Assembly: GCA_014898425.1 (NCBI GenBank)
Contig: RCSZ01000022.1
Coordinates: 248,001-312,000 of the forward strand
Direction: 5' to 3'
DNA: 64,000 nt
Origin: Botryotinia globosa
Taxonomy: Eukaryota > Ascomycota > Leotiomycetes > Helotiales > Sclerotiniaceae
Below, one piece after another: positions 27,795-40,723 of this stretch; the stretch's first letter is position 1; the number at the start of each line of letters is the position of its first letter. Both the position numbers and the translations under genes were made by a program. The notes under the pieces were generated by a model. That model saw only the letters and a list, made by a program, of their open reading frames with translations. It was not told the origin of the DNA and searched no databases.

Positions 27795-28030
27795 TATTGA
27801 TTTGAAAAGGATATAGAAAATATAGTATTTATATATAATATAGATCCTATATATTTAATTATATTCTATCTAAAGAGCTAGCTAAATCAAAAAGTAATAG
27901 ATTTTATATAAGTATTATTGAAAGAGCTAATCTCTTTTGTATTCGCTTAATCCTTTTAATATAGTAGCCTTTGTATTGAGGTCATTTCCTTGAAGTGAAT
28001 TCCCTATAAGTGAATTCTCTTATTCACACA
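27795..28030 (-). repeat. Copia (minus) 5' LTR
   Basis: A 236-bp LTR. The half nearest 28030 retains GAAGTGAATTCCC-type motifs, while the half near 27795 is more mutated. Confidence 0.85.
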
Positions 28031-28035
28031 GAGAT

Positions 28036-29941
28036 ATTATAAATGATATTATTTATTATATTAATCAGTTTTTTCTAATATATACAATTATTGATAAAAA
28101 AGATTAAATATAAAAAATTTATTTTTTTAAATTAAAACAATTGAGTTTATTATTTAATAAAATCCTAAACCCTACCTTTAAATAATATACTCTTTTTATA
28201 CAAATATCAACTCTATCTTCTCTTCTCAAAAAAAGTCAGGGTTTTTTAAAGTTTGATATTGATTAGCTCCTCTCTAAACAAAAACTATTCAAATTTACAA
28301 TAATTCAAATAATTTGTTGTAAATATTTAATTAATCATTTATAATAATTTTGAAAACTTATTCTACAATCAGATTTTATTTAAATACTTATTAAGGAGTA
28401 TAAAGAGAATCAAATATATTATTAATAATAATATATATATAATTAAAATAATCCTTTTAATCTTATATTAATATCAATAATAAAACAAAATTATAAAAAT
28501 TATAATCCTAAAAATTAAATGATTTTTTTTACAATCCAACACTATTAATTAAAAGTATTATTAATCTCAACATCAAATATCCCAAATAAAACAAATAATA
28601 ATAAATAAATACTTGGAATATTTGATATATTAATTATAATAGAAAAACAAAAATAAAAACGAAAATGAAAATATAATAAAAACAAAGATGAAGATAGGAA
28701 TAAATATAAAGATTTTCTAAAAAGCATAAAAGATTTCGAAATTATAGAAAGTATAGATCTACTTCGAACAAATGAAAAGTCAGAATAAAGATTTTTCTTT
28801 TCAAAATTGGATTGCTTTTGCTACAACAAGACTTTTTCAAAGGTAGAATATACTATTATAGTATGGTCTGAATGCTAGATAAGATATATGATATTCTACG
28901 AGGTTGTACAGGAGGAGGCGGGGAGGCGCCGACTATATGGAGGGTGGTTGCCTAAGGCATCCACCCAACTACGTATTGAACCCGTGACAATTCGCTATAC
29001 GAGATATTCATACTTTTTCTCGACTAATCAGCTTCCGGTTATAAACCGTGTTTTAAATCCTGTATGTTAGGAATTTTATTAGATCCGACTTGTAATTATG
29101 CATTTATTCGAATATTAGTAAATATACTCTAATTTTAAATCTTATTATAAAATTTTGATAACCTATATTTTAGAGTGGTTGAATCTTGATCTCTATTATA
29201 TATTCGATGTATAATTTGAAATAACATTTCTTGAATTTGTGCATTTTATTATATATATATAAATTACCATGAATATTGAATAATCATATTATTTTTCGTC
29301 GAGAAAGTTTATTTGAATAGAACGTAGACATTATAATAGAAATTAAATGATAATATTAAATTGATATTTAGTTGATCAAATTAACAAACTAAAAACAACT
29401 AAGAAAGAAAATAACTAGAAAGAATACATACTATAATCTCCCCGTATTTAATTAAAACAATTAAGTACTAATTAACTAAAAGGCGTATATATTCCATATA
29501 ATCGATTAAAATCAAGTTTTATCAATCTTGAAATAAAATATAAGAATAATAGACATATATAATATATAGAGAAAGTAATTTCTTTATTAACTATAATATA
29601 ATATTTATATTTTAATTCCATATCGAAAGAATTGTTTTTGAGATATTAATCAAATCGATTTAAATCTTTATATTTTAAAAAGATTATTCTGATTATCGAG
29701 ATTTCAGTAAGGTTTTTGAATCTGAAAAGTTATCAAGTTTTAATTTAAATTAATCATTTTTAAGGAAAATAGTTTATTTATATTCAAGTTAGATTATATT
29801 TCTGTTTATTTAATATATTCCATAGTATATAATATAGCAGTTAAACTTTAGATTGAAAGATAAATCAAAATGAAGTAAAGAAACCCCTCTGTAGATTTTT
29901 AATTAATATTAGTTTATTTTAGTTTTTATATTTATTTCGTT
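28036..29941. other. Intervening region with a less mutated patch
   Basis: Mostly AT-rich and unassigned. A patch at 28880-29090 is G+C rich and is described separately. Bases 29280-29500 are moderately preserved (they include TTTTCGTCGAGAAAG and ATCTCCCCG) but match nothing I recognise. No gene is called; a 60-residue open frame across the patch has no recognisable content. Confidence 0.5.
28880..29090. repeat. G+C-rich relic with hairpin and 80-bp repeat copy
   Basis: It contains a GGAGGAGGCGGGGAGGCGCC tract (28912-28930 region), then a near-perfect inverted repeat around TTGCCTAAGGCA flanked by GGGTGG and CCACCC (28942-28966). After that comes the best preserved copy of the 80-90 bp repeat (29011-29090) also present at 11861-12095 and 12465-12548. 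It is likely a fragment of an unclassified transposable element that escaped most mutation. No terminal repeats were found. Confidence 0.6.
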
Positions 29942-29946
29942 CTTTT

Positions 29947-30079
29947 TATCATGTGAATGAAAATATACACAATAGAAGTTGTAAGCTTTACTACTATATC
30001 ATATATACAATCTGACTCGAAAGGTATAGTATTAGGGATTGGTTTTTAATAGTTTACTATTATATTCATATTTATAATA
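29947..30079. repeat. TRIM copy 2, left terminal repeat
   Basis: It starts TATCATGTGAATGAAA and keeps AATAGAAGTTGTAAGC exactly as in TRIM copy 1. It lacks about six bases near its start. Confidence 0.8.
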
Positions 30080-30234
30080 AAGCTTTTCTCATTAATCTTT
30101 TTATTTCCAAAAAATTAATATAAAGATTAATATTATAATATATAGTTAATTATATAATTGATAATAATAGAAAGTTCACTTATTCTATCATCTAATATTG
30201 TTATTATTAATAATCTATTATTAATGTGTGAATA

Positions 30235-30459
30235 AGAGAATTCACTATAAGGGAATTCACTTCAAAGGAATGACTCTAATATAAAGGCAACTATATTGAA
30301 AGGATTAAGCGAATACAAAAGAGATTAGCTCTTTTAATAGTATCTATATAAAACCTATTATTTTCCTATTTAATTATTTCTTCAAATAAAATACAATTAG
30401 ATATATAGGATCCATAAATATATGAGTGCAATATCTTCTAGGTTCTTTTTAAATTAATA
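30235..30459 (+). repeat. Copia (plus) 5' LTR
   Basis: A 225-bp LTR starting TGTGTGAATAAGAG. The end is mutated to GGTTCTTTTTAAATTAATA. Confidence 0.87.
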
Positions 30460-30653
30460 TATTAATTAATGATATTACAAATTATTTAATTAATTATTCG
30501 AAACCCCTTTTTATCTTTACTTTTTACTTTTTTACTTCTATTATCAACATTATATTATCCCAGATAACTATATATAATACTAGCTTTAAATAAATCAACA
30601 AGTAATCTAAATAATTTACTCTTAATATCACAAGAATTTATAATAATATTATT

Positions 30654-30915
30654 TATTAGTTCGAGAAGAATACGAAAGACGTAGCACCCACGTAATGTAG
30701 ATCCTATATATCTAATTGTATTCTATCTAAAGAGCTAGCTAAATAGGAAAGTAGTAGGCCTTATATAGACACTACTGAAAGAGCTAGTCTCTTTTGCATT
30801 CGCTTAATCCATTCGCTTAATCCTTTCAATACAGTTGACTTTGTATTGGAGTCATTCCTTTGAAGTGAATTCCTTTGAAGTGAATTCCCTTGTAGTGAAT
30901 TCCCTTGTTTACACA
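30654..30915 (-). mobile_element. Solo copia LTR nested in copia leader
   Basis: A 262-bp minus-oriented LTR bounded by perfect TSDs TTATT (30649-30653 and 30916-30920). It is longer than the other copies because it holds extra tandem copies of the GTGAATTCCTTTGAA-type motif near 30855-30905 and a duplicated ATTCGCTTAATCC motif near 30797-30825. It is much less mutated than its host element. Confidence 0.9.
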
Positions 30916-31399
30916 TTATTAATACTAATCAACTATATAACCTCAAATATAATTACAATGATATAATTAATACTCTTTCCTTTATTCTTTTCAATAGAAA
31001 TATAATTCAGAAGAAAAAGAATTCAAAAGATATAAAGTTTAAAAAGAAACCCCAGAATTATTCCTTTCCAAAAAACCTTTTTAAAATCAAATAGTTTTTT
31101 ACAGAATTTATATTTAGAATTATAATCAAACCATATATTAATAATTACTTTCTTTTCAAAACAATTATATATTCGAATATAAGGATTACTAATATATCCC
31201 TTCAGAAAATAGTTATATATAATTTCGATTTTACTTGATAATCTTCATTTAGAAATACTAGTAAATTAATACTATATAGTTTTTATAAGGTTTTATAATA
31301 TTATAGAATATATATTGATTTTAATATAAATGTTGAGAATACTTTTTTGGAAATATTTTTATATGAAAAGCATTATAATTGGATTATAAAATAATTTAT

Positions 31400-34300
31400 A
31401 AAATATTAGATTGATAGAATACAATTATTTATATTCAATAAATAAACTAATCTTTTTATCAAACTGAATACCAAATCTCAAATCGATTTTTCTATTAATC
31501 TTTTAAATAAATTTTTAAATGATAATCTAATTAATCATTTAATTTTACTGAAATCTAATAAAATTATAGATAATTCAATTATTCCTTTTGATATATATAA
31601 AAACTCATTTTTCTTTTATGATTTTCAATATATATAAATCCTATATAATTCTATAGGATTATTTAATAATAATAACAATTTGAATAATTCTAATAATAAA
31701 AACGATTAGAGTAATAATAAAAATAAAAATAATAATAATAATAATAGAAGTAATAGGAATAATAATAATAATAATAATAGAAGTAATAGAAATAATAATA
31801 ATTCTAATTATTTCAACTATAAGAATAATCAAAGTATCGATCAATATAATTAAAACTACTATTTTATTAATCTTTTGAAGATTTATAAAGATAATAATAA
31901 ATATAAGAGTATTAATAATTCTTTTAATCTGAAGATTTTTATATTTGAAAAACATTATTATAAGATATTTATATTATTTGAAATAACAATAATAATATTT
32001 TCAATTATATTTTCAAATATAATTAAAAAATACTATCAAGCAAATCTAAATTGATTTTCTAATATATTTCAAGAATTATATATTATAATAATTAATAATT
32101 TCGAAGAATCTAAATATCAATAGAACATACTTCTCAGAAAAAATAATATCTTTTTCAAAGCTTATATCAAGAATAATTCTAATATAGATCTTTAAAAGAT
32201 ATTCAATATAATAATTACAAATTTATACTTCCTTTAATATATAATCCTTTCGATTATATATAATTCTCAATTATATTATATCAAAATCTTATTTATATAT
32301 AATAATATTCCAAAATATTATTTTATAATATATAATTCATATTCAAGTATTTCGAATCTAACTAATCAAATTAAATACACTATTAATTCTTATTGAAAAA
32401 CATTTTTAAAACAAATTATATTAATTGAAATATTTTTTATAAATCAATATTTTTATAATGATTTTAAAATATTATTATTATATTTAAAAGCATTTATTTT
32501 ATATATCAAAGATTTAGTTATATATTTTTATTATTAAATATTAATATTTAAAATTTAATCAATTATTTTATTAATAATAGAGAGTACTATTTTATTAAAA
32601 TCAAGCTATAACGAATTCATTGTTGATTTGAATACTTATTTATTTACAAATTTTATAAAGTATTTAAATATTCAAAATATAATAAGGATTTTAAAGTAAT
32701 TAGATAATTTATAAAGTTTTATTATTATTATTAGGTTTATAATAAATTATTAAACAGATTTAAGTTTTTTATTATTTAATAAGAATTTCGAATTTAATTA
32801 TATAATATTTTTTATATCAATAGTAATTTTATTCTATATATTATTAATTGAATTATATGTTTTTAAGTTATTTGATAATTAAGTAATATAATTATAAAGT
32901 ATATATAGAATAAACTTTATAAATATTAGATTGATATATATATCGATTTATTAGAATATATCATTTATAATATAAATATCAATTTTGTTAGAAGAAAGTT
33001 TCAGTAATATGTTATTTCAATATCTATTTAAATAAAAATAGTTTTTGTAGAAATTTATTATCTGATTAATATTGCTGAGAGATTTAATATATTATTGTAT
33101 AAATTTTATAAAATCATTTGCAAAGAGATTTATGATTTAGATATTAATAGAATTCCTATATTTCAAATGATTATTAAAACTATTAATAATATTATAGAAT
33201 CAAATGGATTAATATTTACTTTATTTATTTTTAGTATTGTTCCTTATTTTACTTAAAATAACTCTTTGATATTAATTATTTTATAATAAATAATAACAAT
33301 CTTAAAGATTATAATAAAAATTTGTAAGATTTATAATTTTATAAAGATATAGAAAACTATAAATATATATAATAAATCTTTAATCATTATACTTTATAAT
33401 CTATTATTGAATAATAATATATTAATCTAAAAAAAGAATAATAATATTATTTCAAAAAAAAAAAAGACTTTTCTTACTCCTTGGAATAAATAACAAGATA
33501 TATATATTCAATTTACTTTATAAATCTATAAAATTCAAATTTATATTAATAAAATCTTATTATCAAATTAATCAAATTGATCAAATTGATCAAATTGATT
33601 ATATTTCAAATTACTTCAATAAATACAAAATAATTCTATTAAAATCTAGTTAAATTAAATTATTTACTTTTGATATATTAATTATATATATTATAAATCC
33701 TAAAGAAATTCTTTTGGATTTATTGAAAAATAATTAAATATTTATATCAATATCTTTTCCATAAATAATTATATTTTAGATTCGAGTTTATATATAAGAT
33801 CAACATTCTAATTATTTTATTACTAATCTCAAAAATCTAATTATATATAAAAAATCTAGAAAAAAGAAGATATAACAATATTTATTTTTATCAAAAGAAA
33901 TAATATAATAATCTAGAATTTGTTTTTATAGAATTTATAAATATTCATAAAATATATAATAAAATTTGGATTTATTTTTTATATAATCAATATATTATAT
34001 AACAAATCTATAACAAATCTATAAAATATATATTATAATAATATATCAATGTAAAATATTTTTCGATTTTTTAAAAATTACATAAATAATACAATCCGAT
34101 AAAAATGATATTATAATATTAAATAAATATATCAAATAATAAAAAGAGAATTCTATCAAAGAATTGAATTATATATAATTTGATTTAAACTCATTCAAGA
34201 TTATTGTTTTTACAAATACCTTTTTTTCAAATAATAAAAACTATTTATTTCAAATAAACTATATAATTATTATAATAAATAAATATAATAATATTATTAT

Positions 34301-34750
34301 ATTATTTACTAATTATTTATTAAATCTAAAAAAGTTATATATAATATTTTAATATCTAAATTATATAAATTAATTTAGAAATTTGATATTAATTTAGTAA
34401 TCATTTCAATAATTAATATTGTTCTTGAAAAAAAAATTCTATTAGTTTTATATATTAATTTAAAATAATTATACAATTTATTTATCAAATTAAATACAAC
34501 CAATAAAAAAAGATTAATAATTGATATTATAATATTATATTAATCCTATAAGAGAAAATAAATTATCGAAATTATATAAATCAACAATTCGATTAATTCA
34601 ATCAATATAATAATAATAAAAAGTTATATCAAACTCTTATTAACTTAATTAATATAAATAAGATTAATATTAAAGTAATAAAATAAAGAGAAAAGGAATC
34701 AAAAAAGATTGATTCTATTTTAATAAAAAATTATTATATTAAAATTATAA
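31400..34750 (+). pseudogene. Copia gag-pol relic (plus strand)
   Basis: Degraded plus-strand polyprotein. The gag part contains a long Asn-rich tract from AAT repeats (31700-31800). Integrase-related sequence lies at about 32580-33260, including NIAERFN and the C-terminal VPYFT-like stretch. Near 33310-33600 is the conserved post-integrase region: an ALN-like block, LYNLLLNNNILI at 33390-33425 and a threefold Asp-Gln-Ile stretch at 33565-33600. RNase H-like sequence, with a VFTNTFFSNNK stretch (expected acidic residues changed to Asn), is at 34195-34230. The RT core is deleted. Not functional. Confidence 0.8.
31700..31805. repeat. AAT-rich microsatellite in copia gag
   Basis: Tandem AAT with interspersed AGAAGTAAT units. 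The opposite strand gives a hydrophobic open frame of 98 residues, which is an artefact of this repeat. Confidence 0.85.
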
Positions 34751-34764
34751 AAAAAAGTTTTGAA

Positions 34765-34999
34765 TATATAAATAAAAGAATTCACTATAAGGGAATTCAT
34801 TTCAAAGGAATAACTTTAATATAAAGACAATTATATTAAAAGAATTAAGTAAATATGAAAGAAACTAGTTCTTTCAGTAGTACCTATATAATGCCTACTA
34901 TTTTTCCATTTAGCTAGTTTTTGAAATAGAATATAATTAGATATATAGGACCTATAAATATATAGGTGCTATGTCTTCCGTATTCTTCTCAAATCAATA
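34765..34999 (+). repeat. Copia (plus) 3' LTR
   Basis: A 235-bp LTR starting TATATAAATAAAAG (mutated TGTGTAAACAAGGG) and ending CTTCTCAAATCAATA. The internal sequence before it ends AAAAGTTTTGAA, as in the minus-strand copy. Confidence 0.87.
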
Positions 35000-35160
35000 A
35001 TCAATTTATTATTAATAAATTCAGAATATCTAATTATTGTGTAAATACATTCTCATCTTTCATTAATCTATTTCCTTTAATCAATTAATCTAATTCCAAT
35101 TAAATTAAATTCAATCAAAAATCCCAGAATAATATCTATAAAATAAGATTCTTAATATTC

Positions 35161-35293
35161 TATTATATAAATAGAAATACATATGATAAAAGTTATAAGT
35201 TTTATTACTATATTATATATACAATCTAATTCGAAAGATATAGTATTCGAGATTGCTTTCTGATAGTTTATTATTATATCTATATTTATAATA
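35161..35293. repeat. TRIM copy 2, right terminal repeat
   Basis: Starts TATTATATAAATAG and ends TTTATAATA directly before CTTTT. It is homologous to 3140-3281. Confidence 0.8.
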
Positions 35294-35298
35294 CTTTT

Positions 35299-36003
35299 TC
35301 CTTTTTAACTTTAATTTTTTTTAGTATCTTTTTAATCTTTATATATATATATTTTTGTTTATGTTTTTCTAGAATTTCAATATTCGAAGATTTTAAATCT
35401 TTAAGATTTCCTTAGAACTTTTATTTCTTGAATATAGAAGAAGTCAAATTGTGTTTAAGAATTATAAGAATAATTTGTTTTATATATTTATTTTTATTTA
35501 GAAGTTGTATTCACTCTGTTTAAGTATTTCTAACCTTTTAGAGGATTAAAATGAGCTTTATTATTTTATAGGAATTTTGTTATATAATACTATTAATATA
35601 GTTCAAAATTTTTATAAAACTTTGATTAGTTTTCAGCTCCAATCTATAACAGAAAATTAAATCCAAATGAATTTAATCTTTAAATTAGATTTGTATAATA
35701 ATTTATTAATTTTGAATTATTAGAAAAAAAACTTGAAGTTAAAATAGTTGATATCGATTCAATATCGAGTATTGAAAAAGGTCTTTTGAAATATCAATAT
35801 GAATATTTTTATTTAATAGGATTTTTTCATTTAAGGAAAAACGTTAATAATATTTGAACTTATGGGGAGCATATATGAGAGCCCAAAACCTTGTTATTAT
35901 AAGACTTCGATTATTGGTTAAAATCAGTATAATTAATAGATGACAATGTTATATTAGGATTGTTATAACTAGAGTATATCAATTCACAATGCTGATTGAG
36001 AAA
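35299..36003. other. Unassigned AT-rich spacer
   Basis: About 0.7 kb with no recognised gene. Bases 35840-36000 are less mutated (GGGGAGCATATATGAGAGCC) and may be ancestral chromosome sequence that once adjoined 44118 before the LTR element inserted, but no homology supports this beyond position. Confidence 0.5.
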
Positions 36004-36008
36004 TCTAG

Positions 36009-36147
36009 TGTAAACGTTGTATAAAGTAAAAAAGATATTATTTAGAACTAGGAGGCAAGAATCAAGATAATGATTTTTGTTTATTTAATTTACACTAAGC
36101 TAATTTGATCTCTATATATATATATAGTATATGTTAAAAGTATAACA
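36009..36147. repeat. Left LTR of the 8.1-kb element
   Basis: 139 bp, TG...CA ends. An (AT) run at 36113-36126 replaces the GTGTATATACACATG palindrome seen in the right copy. Confidence 0.82.
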
Positions 36148-39100
36148 AATACTACTAATAAAATGATGCTTTATCTCAAAATAAAAGCAAAAAACATTTA
36201 GTATTTGTATTCTATTTCAGCTATATATATAATCACTTCTCGAAAACCCTAATCAATTCTATTAATACTTTTTTATTTAATATTTATTTATTCCATTTTA
36301 TTTCTCTTTTTAAGAAATAAATCAAATATTCAATTATTTTTCTTCTTTCTTTTTTGTATTATATTCTTTTATATAAAATCTATTCAAAAACTAGTTTTGG
36401 ATTCTATAGAATTCTTTATATAAAAGGATAATGATAGGGATTTTATATAAAACTTGATATAGATTTGAGATATATAATATTAATAATCGGATATATTTTT
36501 ATAAATTTAAATAACTCGATTTGATAAACTAGATATCTAATCCTCTTTAATACTTTAAATAAACCTACAAATTATTATTTAATTTTTATATTTCTACCTG
36601 TAATATTAGATATATTATACTCTTGATGTAATTTTAAAGAAATATAATCTCTAATCTTAAAGAATATAGGTTTGTATTATTAATTGAAGTAATACTTTAT
36701 AAATATAGCTGTAAATTTGATTGTATTAATTGCCTCAATTATTACAGATTTGTATTTGATATTATTAATAGATTTTATTGAGTATATTTCTACTCCTTAT
36801 TCTATTACTAATTTAGATTTAGTTTTTAAAAGTAGTATTTCTAATAATTCTATAATTACTTTTATTATAATATCAAATAATTCCTTAATTCTCAATTTAT
36901 ATATAATTATAATAATAGTTATACTGATATCTTAAGATATAGAATTTAATAAAGCTATAAATAGATATAATAGAATTATTGATTATTACGAAATATCCTT
37001 CAGAATATTAAAATAATATCAAAAAGTGATTTTAATAATTTAATTAGTTTGTTTGTTATTATTGTTTATTCAAGGATATTATATTGTATTAAATAGTAAT
37101 TTAATATTTAATGAATTTATAATTCCCTTTTATATTTCAAATATAAATTCTTATTTTAATCGAATATTATTATTTGAAATACTCCTTATAATATTAAAAG
37201 TAAATATTGAATTAAAGAATCTTTTTATTAAATTATTATTCAGATATTTTTTCTTAAAATCAAAGTAATTACTTTAAATAATTTATTTATAATTGATAAT
37301 ATATAGTTAAACAAATCTGATATCGATTTAAATAGAATCAAAATGAAATTAATAGATATTATATAAAAGATATATAATAAAATTAAAATTAATTATAGTA
37401 ATCTATAAAGTTAATATCTAAAGATTGATGATATTTTATATCAATAATAATAATAAAAAAAAGATCAAAGTTTTTTCGAAATATTAAAAATATTAAAATT
37501 GAAAGAAACTATTTTATAAATTCAATCATAATCAGAATGATTTAGTTAATTATATATATAATTGAAAATCTTTTTTTTTAAAGCTTTAAATATAATTAGT
37601 TTTTTTTGAAAATATATTATATCAACTTTTATATACAAAATATTTTTTTTTAAATTGAAAAATAATTTTAAAATATTGATTCTTAATCTGTTATTTTCCT
37701 CAATTTATTTAATCAATTTAATATATTACAAATCTAATATATATATCTACTTGAGTTTCTATAATCAGATCTTTTCGATTTATAGTATTATTATAGAATA
37801 AACCATAGTATCTATTATTTCAATATTGTATATATATTTTATTTGAATTGATTTCTATTTTTCTATCTCTTTATTAATAATATAAAGTTATAATAAAATA
37901 TCTAATATAATATTAAGATATTCAGGCTTGTATTATATATCGAAGCGAAATTAAAAAAGATATTTGGAACTTTGTAAATAATAAGGATTTAATTAAACTA
38001 AAAAGAATATATTTATTAAAATCTAAATTGTAATCTAAATACTTGTAAAATAATCTATGGATATTATTATTAGAAATTTCGATAATTCAATTAGATACCA
38101 AATCCTAGAAATTATTTAATACAAATCTATAATCTCTAATTCCATTAGTCAATAATCAGATTTAATAGAAACAATAAATTATAATAAGAATATAATTAAT
38201 ATAATAAATTTCTAAATGAACAAATCGATTATAAAATGATAGATGATATTGTCTATCCCCTTTTTCGATATATTTATATTGATATATAACCTTTTTTCAG
38301 AATTAAAATAATATAAGATTGAAAATTTCTTGAAAACAAATTATAATTTATTAAATGAATTTCTTTCTTTAATTATAAGATCCTTAAATTTTAAAATTAT
38401 AATCAATCTTTCTCTTTTTGTTTTTGTAATAATATTACTTTTATAATTATATAATAACCAATTCAATTAATATTTTCGTTATTATAATATTATTAATAAT
38501 TTTGTATAATAAGTTATATATTATTATAAATAATTAGTGAATTTAAGATAATATTCTAATTGTTTTAAAGATTGAGAAAAGATTAAGGTTTGAATAACTG
38601 AAAATTTGTTGTTTGTAGACACAAAATTAAAAGTATTTATTTTTTGATTAAATAAAGTAATCGAAGAATAAATTAAATAATATTTCTTTAGGTTTAAAAT
38701 ACTATTTGTTTTTTTGAATTGTAAAAAAATCTATTGAAAATATATTAAATAATTTTTAAATATATAATTGAAGATAATAATATTATTGATATATATTTGT
38801 ATAAACCTTTTCTTTTTTTTCAAAATAATATTAATATATTTTTGAATATAAATTAAAGAATTTCTAAATCTTATTATTATACAAATAATATTTTTTAATT
38901 ATAATAAAATGATATAATAAAGTAATTCTAATATTTCTTTTTAATATATTATTAATAAAAAAAATTAATATAATCGATTATAGAAATAAAAGAATATTTA
39001 GTTATTACTACAATAATATCGCTTTATATAGAAATTGAATATATATTAGGAATTATAATATAATTCAATATATAGATATTTATAATTACTCTGTCTTTTT

Positions 39101-40723
39101 TTAATATAATTCTTTTATTATTGATTATCTTTTTTCAAATATAAAAAATTAAAAAACTAAATGGAATTAGTTTTATTATTTATTTGAAATCGTCTTATTT
39201 GTAAAATTTGTTATAGATTTTATTTATTAAATTCTAATCTTTTCAATTTGTAGAATAAACTTTTGCTTTTTTTGGTTTGAATTTTTCTTTTCAATTTTTA
39301 TATAAATCGATTTCCATTTCCTTATCTTTTAATATATTTACAAAACCCTTTCGATTCTTTCAAATTATAGAATTAACTTCAATTAACTTTTTTAATTATT
39401 ATCTTTGATTTCTATTTCTATAAATTGTAATTCTATTTAATAAAACAAATTTCTATTCAACAATTCCTAGATTATTAATATTTTTTTGCTTTAGAATATT
39501 ATTTGTATTATTAATTACTTATAAAATAAAAACTATTATAACTGTAAGTAATTTTTTTATTAAAAGATATTTTATAAAAATAAAAGTAATAATTAATATT
39601 TAAACAAAATAGTACAAATATTAATATTATTTATAATCATTACTACCTAAATATTGGAATCAATAATATTTTCGAGCTTCAAATTTCTATAAATTATTAT
39701 CTCTTCATTTATAGGGTTTTTAATTATAATAAAATTGAATATATTGAATATTAAATATACAAAAAATTTAAAGTTATTTTACAACAAAAGTTTATAAATT
39801 ATATTATAGATTGGTAAGAATAATTTATTATTTTTATTATCAATAATAATCACAAACATTTGTAATTAGAATAGAATGATAATTTTATTTTTAATATAGA
39901 TTGGAATTTTTCTTTCAATTTTATTTGATTGTATTATCATCTTAATCTATAACTCTATATATTGAAATAAAATCAAAATTCTATTATCAAAATCGATAAT
40001 CCATTTTTCTGATATATTAATATCATTTTCTATTAGAATTCTTATATTGAATTGATTTATAATATAAATCTTTTAATAGAAATGAATAATAATATTATTT
40101 GATATTGATAGATAGAAATCCAAATTTATGAATTGGTTTATATTGTATCTCTAGGAATTCAGATTATAAATATTTATGGTTTTCTTTATAATGTAAATCT
40201 TTATAATAGAATATATTTTAAGTAAAAAAGAATAATTGATTAGATTAGATATACTTTATTTTAAGAATTGCTCAATAATATTTTGATTTCAATATATTTT
40301 TAATCTCTAAAAATATAATTTAATAAAAATTTATTAATATTAATTATAAAATAAATTATTTGAAATTTCTATTGAATCAAATATAAACCTCCAGTATTAA
40401 TTACTATAATGTTTTGCTCAAATTAATTAATAAATTATAAAGTTTGAAATATTACATTTGTTAATAAATTATCAATCTTAAATTATACAGAATATTTTGT
40501 AGATTTATATTTTCCATATTGATTTTTAAAATAAATATATAATTAATTTTTTATTTGAAAGGTTTTGTTACAATTATAATATCAATATTTGAATTTATTG
40601 ATTTTAATAATTCGAAATAGCTTTTAACCATTTGATATATATTCAAAATCAAAATTTTCAAAATTTTCAAAATTTTGATTTCTAATTTCTTTTGTAAAAA
40701 CACAAACCTTGAATATTTTCCTA

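Larger units (their letters stand above)
16266..28030 (-). mobile_element. Ty1/copia element on minus strand, split by gypsy G2
   Basis: Copia LTRs in minus orientation bound the segment (27795-28030 is the 5' LTR, 16266-16502 the 3' LTR). Removing G2 (18880-25458) and one TATAA copy leaves about 5.17 kb, a normal copia length. The sequence joins seamlessly when compared with the plus-strand copia at about 33050-33190. The internal sequence next to each LTR also matches the plus-strand copy, including TTTTGAA before the 3' LTR. The five flanking bases differ (TAATC and GAGAT), so no TSD is visible; decay or recombination may explain this. Confidence 0.82.
30235..34999 (+). mobile_element. Ty1/copia element on plus strand, internally deleted
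   Basis: LTRs lie at 30235-30459 and 34765-34999. The TSD is ATTAA (30230-30234) against ATCAA (35000-35004), one C-to-T change. Internal sequence is collinear with the minus-strand copia at 16266-28030, but about 0.7 kb of the reverse transcriptase core is missing, with the junction near 33880. It carries a solo LTR of the same family (30654-30915) just inside its 5' LTR. It lies inside TRIM copy 2. Confidence 0.88.
29947..35293. mobile_element. TRIM-like element copy 2, split by copia
   Basis: The left terminal repeat (about 29947-30079) and right terminal repeat (35161-35293) match those of TRIM copy 1. The five flanking bases are CTTTT on both sides (29942-29946 and 35294-35298). Removing the copia insertion (30235-34999 with one TSD copy) leaves about 577 bp, close to the 554 bp of copy 1. 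The interior halves align with 2868-3139, including a GAATATC..ATTATTG stretch. It is strongly mutated by transitions. Confidence 0.85.

Noticed and set aside
28888..29070. 60-residue open frame in a G+C-rich patch
   Set aside because: The patch is a repeat fragment with a hairpin; the translated sequence has no recognisable domain and overlaps the 80-bp repeat family.
30235..30915. 30235 and 30654 copia LTRs as an inverted pair of one element
   Set aside because: Both have separate TSDs (ATTAA/ATCAA with 34999, and TTATT around 30654-30915), so they are independent insertions.
31659..31955. 98-residue minus-strand open frame
   Set aside because: Antisense of the Asn-coding AAT tract in the copia gag relic.
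36717..37268. Two plus-strand open frames of 71-72 residues
   Set aside because: Composition is only Ile/Leu/Ser/Asn as expected from AT-rich DNA; no motif, no start context and no continuity between them.
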